Positions 51,205 to 62,021 of a DNA stretch of 64,000 nt are shown here, in pieces. Source of the stretch: Thiogranum sp. GTDB lineage: Bacteria > Pseudomonadota > Gammaproteobacteria > DSM-19610. The notes beneath the pieces were generated by a model. The model saw only the letters and a program-made list of their open reading frames with translations. It was not told the DNA's origin and searched no databases. Each line of letters starts with the position of its first letter. Position 1 is the stretch's first letter. The DNA lies in the NCBI GenBank assembly GCA_022340245.1, contig JAJDOI010000016.1:1-64000 (forward strand), written 5' to 3'. A program made the position numbers and the translations under genes.

Positions 51205-53234
51205 GTTATCAGCCACAGCAACAACAGCAGCGTCACAAAGGTGTAACCAAGGTAGTGGCGCAGATTGCCCGTCTGGATACGGCTCACCCGGCGAGTGGTG
51301 GCGTGCAGCAACTGCACCACCGGCCGGTAAAACCATTTCCAGGTCACGTCCCCGGTGCGCACCTGGTAGCGTGTCTGACGCGCTTCGCTTCCCGGACCGG
51401 TCCGGGCGTCGCGCTCGGCGTCAGCCTGCCCGGGCCACAGCGGCGCGAAAATACGCCGGATCGGCATGCTGAACGACGTGGCGGTGTACTGCATGCGCGC
51501 GCTCAGCGGACCGAAGCCGCAATCCCAGGCGTCGCTGCGCACCGTTACCACCCGGCCTGCGGGACGCAGAATGAAATTCACCACCGCCCAGGCAAGCAGC
51601 GCGAGCAACATGCCGACAAACACCAGCGGGGCACTGTAGGAAGCGGTGTCCGCCGATATCGGCGTGAGCCACAACCAGCCCTTGGCGGTAGCCGCAGGCA
51701 ACACCTGCCCGGTCAGGGAGCGGGTGACGTTGGCCATGGCGTCGATCGCGAGCGTCGGGAAAATACCCGACAGCAGGCAGGCCAGTGCCAGCAGGGCCTG
51801 CCCCAGCAGCATGCCGCGCCCCGCTTCGTTGCTGCGCCGCACCCGCCGGGTGCGGGCCTGGCCCAGAAAGGCAGTACCGTAGACCTTGACGAAACAGGCT
51901 GCTGCCAGCGCACCGGTCAGCGCCAGCACCGCGGCGGCAAGCGGAATCACCGCGCGCAGCACGCCGCTTTCGAGGCTCGGCACCTGCAACGCCGTCTGGA
52001 AGGTCAGCCATTCGGAAACAAAACCGTTGAACGGCGGCAGCGCCGAAATGCTGATACAGCCGACCAGAAAAAACAAACCGGTCCAGGGCATGCGCCGGAG
52101 CAAGCCGCCCATGCGGTCCAGGTCGCGCTCATGACTGCGCTGCAACACCGCGCCGGCCCCGAGAAACAGCAGGCTCTTGAACAGGGCGTGACTGAGCGTG
52201 TGATACAGCGCGGCCACCAGGCCCAGCGTGCCCAGCAACGGGAAGCCGGTGCCGTAGAAAATCATCGACAGTCCCAGTCCGATAAAGATTATGCCGATGT
52301 TCTCCACCGAGCTGTAGGCCAGCAAGCGCTTCAGGTCATGCTGCATAAGCGCGTACAGCACGCCGAACACGGCAGTGATACTGGCAATAATCAGCAACGC
52401 CACTCCCCAGGCCCAGTGCACGTTGCCGATGAGGTCGAAACTGAAGCGGATGAATCCGTAAACAGCCACCTTGAGCATCACACCCGACATCAGCGCCGAA
52501 ATATGCGACGGCGCCACGGGGTGGGCTTCCGGCAGCCAGGCGTGCAGCGGCACCAGCCCGGCCTTCATGCCGAACCCGAATACGCCGAGGGCGAAGGCGA
52601 TGGATGCCCAGGCCGGCGTCAGCGGCGCCGCGCGCATTGCCGCAAAAGAAAACCCGTCGCCGAAGCCGGCGAGCACACCGAAACCGAGCAGAATCGTCAG
52701 CGCGCCCACCTCGGCCATGAGCAGGTACAGGAACCCGGCCCGGCGGTTGGCCGCGTTGCGGTGCTGATAGGCCACCAGGAAATAGCTGGACAGCGACATC
52801 AGCTCCCAGGCGAGCATGAACGAAAAGGCGTCGGCGGCGACCACCACCATCAGCATGCCGCTGACAAACAGCCCGGTAAAAAAACCGAGTACCGCGAGCG
52901 ACTGTTTGCCGTGTTCGAATTCGCGGACGTAGCCCGGCCCGAACAGACTCACGGCGGTGACCACGAAGCCGATCAATGCCAGGAAAAAACCGGCCAGAGG
53001 GTCCACACGCAGGTGCCAGTGCAGCCAGGGCAACCCGAGCGGATAGACGAGTGTCTCGCTGGTGCCCTGTAACAGGGCATGACCGCCGAGCCCGACCGCC
53101 ATCAAGCCCGCCACACCCAGTAGCGGAAACACCAGCCCGCGCATGAGCGCCGGTCGGTGATCGGCGGCGGAGGCCACCACGCCCGAGAGCAACGGCAAGA
53201 CCAGCGTGACGGCTAACAGGAGGGATGTCGACAT
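51201..53234 (-). CDS. hyfB: HyfB-like proton-translocating antiporter subunit
   Basis: 'MKAGLVPLHAWLPEAHPVAPSHISALMSGVMLKVAVYGFIR', 'LLAYSSVENIGIIFIGLGLS', 'HTLSHALFKSLLFLGAGAVLQ'. Confidence 0.9.
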   Translation of the reverse strand: MSTSLLLAVTLVLPLLSGVVASAADHRPALMRGLVFPLLGVAGLMAVGLGGHALLQGTSETLVYPLGLPWLHWHLRVDPLAGFFLALIGFVVTAVSLFGPGYVREFEHGKQSLAVLGFFTGLFVSGMLMVVVAADAFSFMLAWELMSLSSYFLVAYQHRNAANRRAGFLYLLMAEVGALTILLGFGVLAGFGDGFSFAAMRAAPLTPAWASIAFALGVFGFGMKAGLVPLHAWLPEAHPVAPSHISALMSGVMLKVAVYGFIRFSFDLIGNVHWAWGVALLIIASITAVFGVLYALMQHDLKRLLAYSSVENIGIIFIGLGLSMIFYGTGFPLLGTLGLVAALYHTLSHALFKSLLFLGAGAVLQRSHERDLDRMGGLLRRMPWTGLFFLVGCISISALPPFNGFVSEWLTFQTALQVPSLESGVLRAVIPLAAAVLALTGALAAACFVKVYGTAFLGQARTRRVRRSNEAGRGMLLGQALLALACLLSGIFPTLAIDAMANVTRSLTGQVLPAATAKGWLWLTPISADTASYSAPLVFVGMLLALLAWAVVNFILRPAGRVVTVRSDAWDCGFGPLSARMQYTATSFSMPIRRIFAPLWPGQADAERDARTGPGSEARQTRYQVRTGDVTWKWFYRPVVQLLHATTRRVSRIQTGNLRHYLGYTFVTLLLLLWLIT

Positions 53235-53466
53235 GGTCACGCGCGGCAAACCGCGCTAGGTGCAGGCGATGGCAGGCACGGCTGCCCGATCGAGCATGGA
53301 ATAGAAACTGTCGAGAGTGTCTGACACGGCGCTCGACTGTAGCACATGCGCGCCTGCAAACGAAGGTCGGGCGCAGCCGATAGCGCCCGGTTCAGCCGAC
53401 ACAGGGTCCGCCGATACAACAAAAAGCGCTAAGCTCATCAGGGACACCGACCGGGATAGGGCCAGC

Positions 53467-54078
53467 ATGGAAGTCATTGCCGGAATCGTATTCGCCACGT
53501 TACTGATACTGACATCGTTTGCCGTCAATCGCCGGATTCTGGGCGCCAGGCTGGTTATCGACGTCTACCGGCTGGCGCTAACGGCCTCCTCCGTCCTGCT
53601 GCTTGCGGTTGTCGCCGAGTCCGTCATCAACCCGCTTTACGCCATGTGGGTGGGAAACAAACTCTGGGAGTACCGTGCTTTCCCGCTGCACGACGCCAAC
53701 GTGTCGGCCCTGGCGGTCATCGTCTGGACGGCCTACGGCGTTCACCTGTACTTCACCCGCCAGTCACTGGAACAGAAACTGACGCCGCGCTGGAACAGCG
53801 ACTGCGCCAAGGCGGTCATCATCGGCTTCGAAGCGCCGTTCATCTTCGAGGTCAGCGGGAATTTCGTATTTCTGCTGCTGATGAACAACTACTACGCCTA
53901 TTACCTGCCGGATGACGTGTTTCACCTGACATCATTGCGCGTGGTGCCCGTGTATATGCTGTGCATCTATGTCGGGCTGATGATTCTCAGATCGCTGGAG
54001 CGGCTGCCGCGCAGCGCCATCCTGCCGCCCGCACTGTTTGCCGGCGGTATCGCTTACCTGTTCGCCGGCTCAGTCTGA
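53467..54078 (+). CDS. Hypothetical multi-TM membrane protein
   Basis: At least five hydrophobic helices; divergent from hyfB; ATG at 53467 preferred to 53317. Confidence 0.6.
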   Translation: MEVIAGIVFATLLILTSFAVNRRILGARLVIDVYRLALTASSVLLLAVVAESVINPLYAMWVGNKLWEYRAFPLHDANVSALAVIVWTAYGVHLYFTRQSLEQKLTPRWNSDCAKAVIIGFEAPFIFEVSGNFVFLLLMNNYYAYYLPDDVFHLTSLRVVPVYMLCIYVGLMILRSLERLPRSAILPPALFAGGIAYLFAGSV

Positions 54079-54507
54079 TTCGGGACCGGCGATAACCAGC
54101 GCCAGGCCCAGCAGGCTGGTAAGCAGGTAACCACTGGCGGCCACCCCGTGCAAACGTCCGAACTGCACCGAATCCGCCAGACCCTGGGTGCGCAGCCCGG
54201 CGATCATGGGGGCAAGGTAGAACTCTCCCACCGCAATCAGCAACAGCATCAGCAGCAGGACCAGCGCCCGCCAGTTGAACCGCCGCCGGCTGTTGCGCAC
54301 CTGGTTGAACACCAGCAACAGACCACCGCACAGCAGACCCACATAGGCGATGATCTCGAACATGACGCCCGCCAGCGAACCGGCCAGCGCCCGGTCCTCA
54401 AGGTTGGCGAACAACGCCGGTGCCACGATGTAACCGATCGCCCACAGTCCGCCTACCCACAACGTCAGGAGAATGCGTTCGCCGGCGAGAAGACGGGAGT
54501 CAGACAA
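54070..54507 (-). CDS. DUF4149-like membrane protein
   Basis: 'ERILLTLWVGGLWAIGYIVAPALFANLEDRALAGSLAGVMFEIIAYVGL' typical of DUF4149; convergent 9-nt overlap with the previous CDS. Confidence 0.78.
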   Translation of the reverse strand: MSDSRLLAGERILLTLWVGGLWAIGYIVAPALFANLEDRALAGSLAGVMFEIIAYVGLLCGGLLLVFNQVRNSRRRFNWRALVLLLMLLLIAVGEFYLAPMIAGLRTQGLADSVQFGRLHGVAASGYLLTSLLGLALVIAGPESD

Positions 54508-54533
54508 AGGTGTTCGGGCCGCGAAGCAGCGGT

Positions 54534-55010
54534 CTATTCGTAGCGCACTTCGACGATTTCGAGATTGCGCTCGCCGCCGGGGGCTACCACGGTGGCGACG
54601 TCGCCTTCCTCTTTGCCGATCAGGGCACGCGCTATCGGCGAGCTGACCGATATCATACCTTGCTTGATATCCGCCTCGTCCTCGCCGACGATCTGGTAGG
54701 TCACCTCTTCCCCGGAATCCTCATCAGCCAGATCCACGGTGGCGCCGAAGACCACTTTGCCGCCGGCATCAAGACTGGTGACGTCGATGATATTGGCGTG
54801 CGACAGCTTGCCCTCGATTTCCTTGATACGGCCCTCGGCAAAGCTCTGCTGTTCGCGCGCGGCGTGATACTCGGCGTTTTCCTTGAGGTCGCCGTGGGCG
54901 CGCGCCTCGGCAATCGCCTGGATAATGCGCGGCCGGTCCACCGTCTTGAGCCGCTGCAGTTCGGCGCGCAGTTTCTCCGCGCCGCGCTTGGTCAATGGTA
55001 CCTTGGTCAT
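54534..55010 (-). CDS. greA: Transcription elongation factor GreA
   Basis: [57 protein letters not shown]... Confidence 0.97.
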   Translation of the reverse strand: MTKVPLTKRGAEKLRAELQRLKTVDRPRIIQAIAEARAHGDLKENAEYHAAREQQSFAEGRIKEIEGKLSHANIIDVTSLDAGGKVVFGATVDLADEDSGEEVTYQIVGEDEADIKQGMISVSSPIARALIGKEEGDVATVVAPGGERNLEIVEVRYE

Positions 55011-58000
55011 GCCACCTGCTCCCGATGTAAATCCTGCAGCCGCGCGACGCGGGGCGAATCGATAAAGGTCAGCGCCAGGCTGGTCGCGTAGGCGTGCGCC
55101 ATGGTCGTACTGTAGGGCACCTTGATCTGCAGGGCCGCGCCACGAATGGTGTAGGAATCGGCGATCGCCTGCTTGCCCTCGGTGGTGTTAACGATCAGAT
55201 CGATTTGTTCGTTCTTGATCATGTCGACGATATGCGGCCGGCCTTCGAGCACCTTGTTGACCACCGTGCAGGCGATACCCGCAGCGCTGATCGCCGCCGC
55301 CGTGCCGCGGGTCGCCACGATGGTGAAACCCAGCCGGGCAAGCTCGCCAGCCACCTGCACGGCGTCTTCCTTGTCGGCATTGCGCACACTGATGAACACC
55401 CTGCCGGAGCGCGGCAGGTCTTCGCCGGCACCGAGCTGCGCCTTGGCGAAGGCTTCACCGAAGCTGCGCCCGACACCCATCACTTCACCCGTGGACTTCA
55501 TTTCCGGGCCAAGCAGCGGATCGACGCCGGGGAATTTAACAAACGGGAATACCGCTTCCTTGACGGAGTAGTACGACGGTATCAGCTCCTCGGTCACACC
55601 CTGCACCTTCAGCGAGCGTCCGGCCATGCAGCGCGCCGCGATCTTCGCCAGCGGCAAGCCGGTGGCCTTGGAAACAAACGGCACCGTGCGCGAGGCGCGC
55701 GGGTTGACCTCCAGCACAAAGATATCCTCGTCCTTGATGGCGAACTGGGCGTTCATCAGCCCCACGACGTTCAGTGCGCGCGCCATGGCGCGCATCTGTT
55801 CGCGCAGACGGTCCTGTACTTCCTTGCTCAGACTGTAGGCCGGCAAGGAACAGGCCGAATCGCCGGAGTGCACCCCGGCCTGCTCGATATGCTGCATGAT
55901 GCCGCCGATCAGGACGTCTTCGCCATCACACACGGCATCGACATCAACCTCGATGGCATCGCTTAGAAAGCGGTCCAGCAGAACCGGAGACTCGTTGGAG
56001 ACGCTCACCGCCTGCACCATGTAGTTGCGCAGATCGGCTTCGTTACGAACGATCTCCATGGCTCGCCCGCCCAGCACGTAGGAAGGCCGCACCACCAGCG
56101 GATAGCCGATCTCATCAGCCAGAGCAATCGCCGTGTCCACGCTGCGCGCCGTGCGGTTGGGCGGCTGCAGCAGGCCCAGCTCGTTGATCATCTGCTGGAA
56201 GCGCTCGCGGTCTTCGGCCAGATCGATGGAATCCGGCGTGGTGCCGATGATCGGCGCCCCGGCCTCTTCCAGCGCTCGCGCGAGTTTCAACGGCGTCTGA
56301 CCGCCGTACTGCACAATCACACCCTTGGGTTGTTCCGTGTGAATGACCTCGAGCACGTCTTCGAGCGTCAGTGGTTCGAAGTAAAGGCGATCCGAGGTAT
56401 CGAAGTCGGTGGACACGGTTTCCGGGTTGCAGTTCACCATGATGGTCTCGAAACCGTCTTCGCGCATCGCCAGCGCCGCATGCACGCAACAGTAGTCGAA
56501 TTCGATCCCCTGGCCGATACGGTTCGGACCCCCGCCCAGCACCATGATCTTGTCCCTGTCGCCCGGCCGCGCCTCGCATTCCTCTTCATAGGTGGAATAC
56601 ATGTAGGCGGTGCTGGTGGCAAATTCCGCCGCGCAGGTGTCCACCCGTTTGTAGACCGGCCGCACACCCAGGTGGTGGCGCAATTCGCGGATTTCTCTTT
56701 CCGCTACGCGCAGCAGTGTCGCCAGGCGCCGGTCGGAGAAACCCTTGCGCTTGAGCAACCGCACCCGTTCGGCGTCGAGCGCGGCCACGCCCTCGGCGCG
56801 GACCTCTTCCTCGATTTGCACCAGCTCCTCGATCTGCACCAGGAACCAGGGATCTATACCCGTCAGCTCGTGGATTTCCTCGAGAAACAGACCGACGCGG
56901 AACGCGTCGGCGGTATACAGAATACGTTCGGCGCCCGCCTCGCGCAGTTCGTGGCGCACCAGGTCGAGCACATCCTCCTGGTCAGGCCGCACCTTCTCGT
57001 CGAAACCATCGATACCCGTCTCCAGACCGCGCAGGGCCTTTTGCAGCGATTCCTGGAAGGTACGCCCGATGGCCATGACTTCGCCGACCGACTTCATCTG
57101 GGTGGTCAGGCGGTTTTGCGCCTTGGGGAATTTCTCGAAGGTGAACCGCGGTACCTTGGTCACCACGTAGTCGATGCTCGGCTCGAACGAGGCCGGCGTC
57201 GCGCCGCCGGTGATTTCGTTCTGCAGCTCGTCCAGCGTATAGCCGACCGCGAGCTTCGCCGCGACCTTGGCGATAGGAAAACCGGTCGCCTTGGAGGCCA
57301 GCGCCGAGGAGCGCGACACGCGCGGGTTCATTTCTATAATGATCATGCGGCCGTCATCGGGGTTGATGGCGAACTGCACGTTCGAACCACCGGTATCCAC
57401 GCCGATTTCCCGCAGCACCGCCAGCGATGCGTTGCGCATGATCTGGTATTCCTTGTCGGTCAGCGTCTGCGCCGGCGCCACCGTGATGGAATCGCCGGTA
57501 TGGATACCCATGGGATCGAAGTTTTCGATGGAACAGATGATGATGCAGTTGTCCTTGTGGTCACGCACCACTTCCATTTCGTATTCTTTCCAGCCGAGTA
57601 TCGACTCCTCGATCAGCAGCTCGTTGGTCGGTGACAGCTCCAGACCGCGTTCGCAGATCTCGACGAACTCCTCCTTGTTGTAGGCGATGCCGCCACCGCT
57701 TCCGCCCATGGTGAAAGACGGACGAATGACAGTGGGAAAACCGACCCGCGCCTGCACCTGCAGCGCCTCTTCCATGCTGTGGGCAACTGCCGCGCTGGGC
57801 ATGTCCAGACCGATTTTGATCATCGCTTCGCGGAACTGGTCGCGGTCTTCGGCCTTGTCGATGGCTTCCCGGGTCGCGCCGATCATCTCGACGCCGTGCT
57901 GCTGCAGCACGCCTTCGCGCGCCAGGTCCAGCGCGCAGTTGAGCGCTGTCTGCCCGCCCATGGTCGGCAGCAAGGCATCCGGCCGCTCTTTCTCGATAAT

Positions 58001-58228
58001 CCGCGCCACCGTCTTCCAGGTAATCGGTTCGATGTAGGTGGCATCAGCGCTGTTGGGGTCGGTCATGATGGTGGCCGGATTGGAGTTCACCAGGATCACC
58101 CGAAAACCCTCTTCCTTGAGCGCCTTGCAGGCCTGCGCACCGGAGTAGTCGAACTCGCACGCCTGGCCAATGACAATCGGCCCCGCGCCCAGGATCAGAA
58201 TGCTTTTAATGTCCGTTCTCTTTGGCAT
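55007..58228 (-). CDS. carB: Carbamoyl-phosphate synthase large subunit
   Basis: [30 protein letters not shown]...; 1073 aa, two ATP-grasp halves plus MGS-like C-terminus. Confidence 0.98.
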   Translation of the reverse strand: MPKRTDIKSILILGAGPIVIGQACEFDYSGAQACKALKEEGFRVILVNSNPATIMTDPNSADATYIEPITWKTVARIIEKERPDALLPTMGGQTALNCALDLAREGVLQQHGVEMIGATREAIDKAEDRDQFREAMIKIGLDMPSAAVAHSMEEALQVQARVGFPTVIRPSFTMGGSGGGIAYNKEEFVEICERGLELSPTNELLIEESILGWKEYEMEVVRDHKDNCIIICSIENFDPMGIHTGDSITVAPAQTLTDKEYQIMRNASLAVLREIGVDTGGSNVQFAINPDDGRMIIIEMNPRVSRSSALASKATGFPIAKVAAKLAVGYTLDELQNEITGGATPASFEPSIDYVVTKVPRFTFEKFPKAQNRLTTQMKSVGEVMAIGRTFQESLQKALRGLETGIDGFDEKVRPDQEDVLDLVRHELREAGAERILYTADAFRVGLFLEEIHELTGIDPWFLVQIEELVQIEEEVRAEGVAALDAERVRLLKRKGFSDRRLATLLRVAEREIRELRHHLGVRPVYKRVDTCAAEFATSTAYMYSTYEEECEARPGDRDKIMVLGGGPNRIGQGIEFDYCCVHAALAMREDGFETIMVNCNPETVSTDFDTSDRLYFEPLTLEDVLEVIHTEQPKGVIVQYGGQTPLKLARALEEAGAPIIGTTPDSIDLAEDRERFQQMINELGLLQPPNRTARSVDTAIALADEIGYPLVVRPSYVLGGRAMEIVRNEADLRNYMVQAVSVSNESPVLLDRFLSDAIEVDVDAVCDGEDVLIGGIMQHIEQAGVHSGDSACSLPAYSLSKEVQDRLREQMRAMARALNVVGLMNAQFAIKDEDIFVLEVNPRASRTVPFVSKATGLPLAKIAARCMAGRSLKVQGVTEELIPSYYSVKEAVFPFVKFPGVDPLLGPEMKSTGEVMGVGRSFGEAFAKAQLGAGEDLPRSGRVFISVRNADKEDAVQVAGELARLGFTIVATRGTAAAISAAGIACTVVNKVLEGRPHIVDMIKNEQIDLIVNTTEGKQAIADSYTIRGAALQIKVPYSTTMAHAYATSLALTFIDSPRVARLQDLHREQVA

Positions 58229-58377
58229 CAGTCAAAATCGTCTTTTGGTTAAGCACATATTCGCGCACAGGCGCGCAGGAAATTTATCGAATACCGCCGA
58301 ACCCCGTCCGCGGGCCACCCCAGGTGCCGAACCGACAAACACCCGGACGGCCCGGGCGCGACGGACAGGAATTTCCG

Positions 58378-59538
58378 TCAGTTCGCAGAGCGTCGTTGCT
58401 GCCCCAGCGAGGCATCCATCAGTTCGATAAAATGGTCGAACAGCGGTGCCACATCGTGCGGCCCAGGACTGGCTTCCGGGTGTCCCTGGAAGCTGAAGGC
58501 GGGTTTATCGGTCCTGTGTATGCCCTGCAGGCTGCCATCAAACAGCGAGCGGTGTGTGGCACGCAGGCAGGACGGCAGGCTCGCCTCGTCTACCGCGAAA
58601 CCGTGGTTCTGACTGGTGATCATCACCGTGCCACTGTCGAGATCCTGCACCGGGTGATTGGCGCCATGATGGCCGAACTTCATTTTCACGGTCCTTGCGC
58701 CGCTGGCCAGCGACAGCAGCTGGTGCCCGAGGCAGATGCCGAACACCGGAACACACGTATCCACAATATCGCGGATGGCACGGATGGCATAATCGCAGGG
58801 CTCGGGGTCACCCGGCCCGTTGGACAGGAACACGCCATCGGGGTCCAGCCCCAGGACATCCGCCGCGGACGTCTGCGCCGGGACCACGGTGAGGCGGCAG
58901 CCGCGGTCGACCAGCATACGCAGAATGTTGCGCTTTACGCCGAAATCGTAGGCGACTACGTGGAACGGCAATGCACCGGCCTGCCGCGGCTCGGGCAACC
59001 CGGTCTCCAGCGCCCAGGTGCCCTGCAACCAGTTGTATTGCTCGCTGGTGGTCACCTCTTTGGCCAGATCCATGCCTTTCAACCCCGGGAAAGCCCGTGC
59101 CGCGGCCAGCGCGGCCTGCTCATCGATCTGCTCACCGGCCATCAGGCAACCGTTCTGGGCGCCCTTTTCCCGCAGGATACGCGTCAGGCGCCGGGTATCG
59201 ATGTCAGCGATCGCGACCACGCCCTGGGACTTGAGATAATCATCCAGACTGCCTTCGCTGCGGAAACTGCTCACCCGGCGCGGCAGGTCACGAATGATGA
59301 GGCCCGCGCACTGGATGCGCGACGACTCCTCGTCTTCGCTGTTCACCCCTGTGTTGCCGATGTGCGGGTAGGTCAGGGTCACCATCTGACGGGCGTAGGA
59401 CGGGTCGGTGATGATTTCCTGATAGCCGGTCATCGCGGTATTGAACACCACCTCGCCTGCGCTCTGGCCAGCCGAACCGATCGACCGACCCCTGAACAGG
59501 GTGCCGTCTTCCAGGGCCAGTAAGGCCGATATACTCAA
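58378..59538 (-). CDS. carA: Carbamoyl-phosphate synthase small subunit
   Basis: '[17 protein letters not shown]', '[16 protein letters not shown]', '[14 protein letters not shown]'. Confidence 0.97.
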   Translation of the reverse strand: MSISALLALEDGTLFRGRSIGSAGQSAGEVVFNTAMTGYQEIITDPSYARQMVTLTYPHIGNTGVNSEDEESSRIQCAGLIIRDLPRRVSSFRSEGSLDDYLKSQGVVAIADIDTRRLTRILREKGAQNGCLMAGEQIDEQAALAAARAFPGLKGMDLAKEVTTSEQYNWLQGTWALETGLPEPRQAGALPFHVVAYDFGVKRNILRMLVDRGCRLTVVPAQTSAADVLGLDPDGVFLSNGPGDPEPCDYAIRAIRDIVDTCVPVFGICLGHQLLSLASGARTVKMKFGHHGANHPVQDLDSGTVMITSQNHGFAVDEASLPSCLRATHRSLFDGSLQGIHRTDKPAFSFQGHPEASPGPHDVAPLFDHFIELMDASLGQQRRSAN

Positions 59539-59779
59539 GGAAACCTCCGCTGCTGGGGCTGTGTGTCTCGTAAGATGCCGACAGAACGCCGCACAGTATC
59601 CTGCCTGATGGCTGATCGAACTGAAAGTTTACTAGATGCGTATACCGCTGCCAAGATGGCCTGATAAAAAAACCGTCTTGTTTTAATAACTTGGGATTGC
59701 TGCCGGGGCACCGCTAACTGCCTTGCAGCGCACAGGAAATTCACCGTTGAGACCCGCAGCGCAAGCCGCGGAGTGTGCG

Positions 59780-60592
<813 letters not shown>

Positions 60593-60670
60593 TCAAACAA
60601 GAAGCTGGAAAGCGTTATTTGAACACAAAGCGCCGGCGAAGGCACCCGGGCGGCCCGCATCGCGGGCGAT

Positions 60671-61801
60671 TCACTCGGTAAAGAACTTCTTCACGCCGTC
60701 GAGCCAGGAGTGATGCTGCGGACTGTGTTTGCCGTTGCCGCTGAGGCTGTCGTCCAGCTGGCGCAGCAAGTCTTTTTGTTCGCCGCTGAGCTTCACCGGC
60801 GTCTCGACGACAACCCGGCACAGCAGGTCGCCGACAGCGCCGCCGCGCACCGGCTGAACGCCCTTGCCACGGATTCGAAACAACTTGCCGGTCTGGGTTT
60901 CAGGCGGCACCTTCAGAACCACCCGCCCGTCCAGGGTAGGCACCTGCAGCTCGCCGCCCAGTGCGGCGGTGGCGAAACTGATCGGCACCTCGCTGTACAG
61001 ATTGGCGTCGTCGCGCTTGAAAATCGGATGATCCTTGACCTGGATCTGCACGTAGAGATCGCCGGCCGAGCCGCCATTCTCTCCGGCCTCGCCCTCGCTG
61101 GCCAGACGAATGCGGTCACCGGTATCGACGCCCGCCGGCACCTTCACCGACAGAGTCTTCTGTTCCTTGACGCGTCCCTGGCCATGACAGGTATCGCAGG
61201 GATCGGCAATGATGCTGCCGGTGCCGTTGCAGCGTGGACAGGTTTGTTGTACGGAGAAGAACCCCTGCTGCATGCGTACCTGTCCGTGCCCGCCGCAGGT
61301 CGTACAGGTGCTGGGAGTGGTGCCTTTCTTCGCGCCGGTGCCATCGCAGGTCTTGCAGCTTGTGTAGGTCGGAACGCGGATCTTTACGGTGGTGCCACGC
61401 ACGGCGTCTTCCAGCGACAGTTCCAGGTTGTAACGCAGGTCGGCCCCACGATAAACGCGCTGTCCGCCGCCGCGCCCACTGGCGCCGAAAATATCGCCGA
61501 ACACGTCGCCGAAAATATCGCTGAAGCTGGCACCGCCTCCGCCAAAGCCGGCGCCACCCCCGCCGCCCATACTCGGGTCGACGCCGGCATGCCCGAACTG
61601 GTCGTAGGCCGCGCGTTTCTGCGGATCGTTGAGGATCTCGTAGGCTTCTTTCGCCTGCTTGAAGCTGTCTTCGGCACCGGCGTCGTCCGGATTGCGATCC
61701 GGGTGGAACTTCTGCGCCGCGCGGCGATAGGCCTTTTTCAGCTCGGCGTCACTGGCATTTTTGGAAACACCGAGAACTTCGTAATAATCTCGTTTAGACA
61801 T
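60671..61801 (-). CDS. dnaJ: Chaperone protein DnaJ
   Basis: [42 protein letters not shown]-rich linker; four CxxCxGxG zinc repeats. Confidence 0.98.
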   Translation of the reverse strand: MSKRDYYEVLGVSKNASDAELKKAYRRAAQKFHPDRNPDDAGAEDSFKQAKEAYEILNDPQKRAAYDQFGHAGVDPSMGGGGGAGFGGGGASFSDIFGDVFGDIFGASGRGGGQRVYRGADLRYNLELSLEDAVRGTTVKIRVPTYTSCKTCDGTGAKKGTTPSTCTTCGGHGQVRMQQGFFSVQQTCPRCNGTGSIIADPCDTCHGQGRVKEQKTLSVKVPAGVDTGDRIRLASEGEAGENGGSAGDLYVQIQVKDHPIFKRDDANLYSEVPISFATAALGGELQVPTLDGRVVLKVPPETQTGKLFRIRGKGVQPVRGGAVGDLLCRVVVETPVKLSGEQKDLLRQLDDSLSGNGKHSPQHHSWLDGVKKFFTE

Positions 61802-61830
61802 AGCTTGTTGGTCTTGTTAACCACATAAGG

Positions 61831-61914
61831 AGAAAAGGGGTCAGAGCCCTTTTTCTCACGCAAATCATGTAATCGCTAGCCACTTGGAAGAAAAAGGGCT
61901 CTGACCCCTTTTCT
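61831..61914. repeat. Perfect 26-bp inverted repeat in dnaK-dnaJ intergenic region
   Basis: AGAAAAGGGGTCAGAGCCCTTTTTCT (61831-61856) and its exact reverse complement AGAAAAAGGGCTCTGACCCCTTTTCT (61889-61914), 32-nt spacer. Confidence 0.95.
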
Positions 61915-62021
61915 GTGTACGCTGCTTTTCTGTCCGTTTCTCGCACCGATCGTAAACGGCAAAAATCCGGGGTCGGCTTGCGCCCACCCCGGACCTGCTG
62001 TCAGCGGCAGGACGACCCGCC

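Noticed and set aside
51087-53072. 661-aa plus-strand ORF opposite hyfB/hyfC
   Set aside because: Antisense shadow ORF with low-complexity H/Q/R/G composition; no start context or domain.
45994-53234. Active [NiFe] hydrogenase-4 / formate hydrogenlyase
   Set aside because: Large subunit lacks both CxxC ligand pairs; no fdhF, hyfH or hyp genes nearby.
45994-53234. DAB-type inorganic carbon transporter
   Set aside because: No DabA (DUF2309)-like gene; presence of NuoB-, NuoCD- and NuoH-like subunits indicates a complex-I-type assembly.
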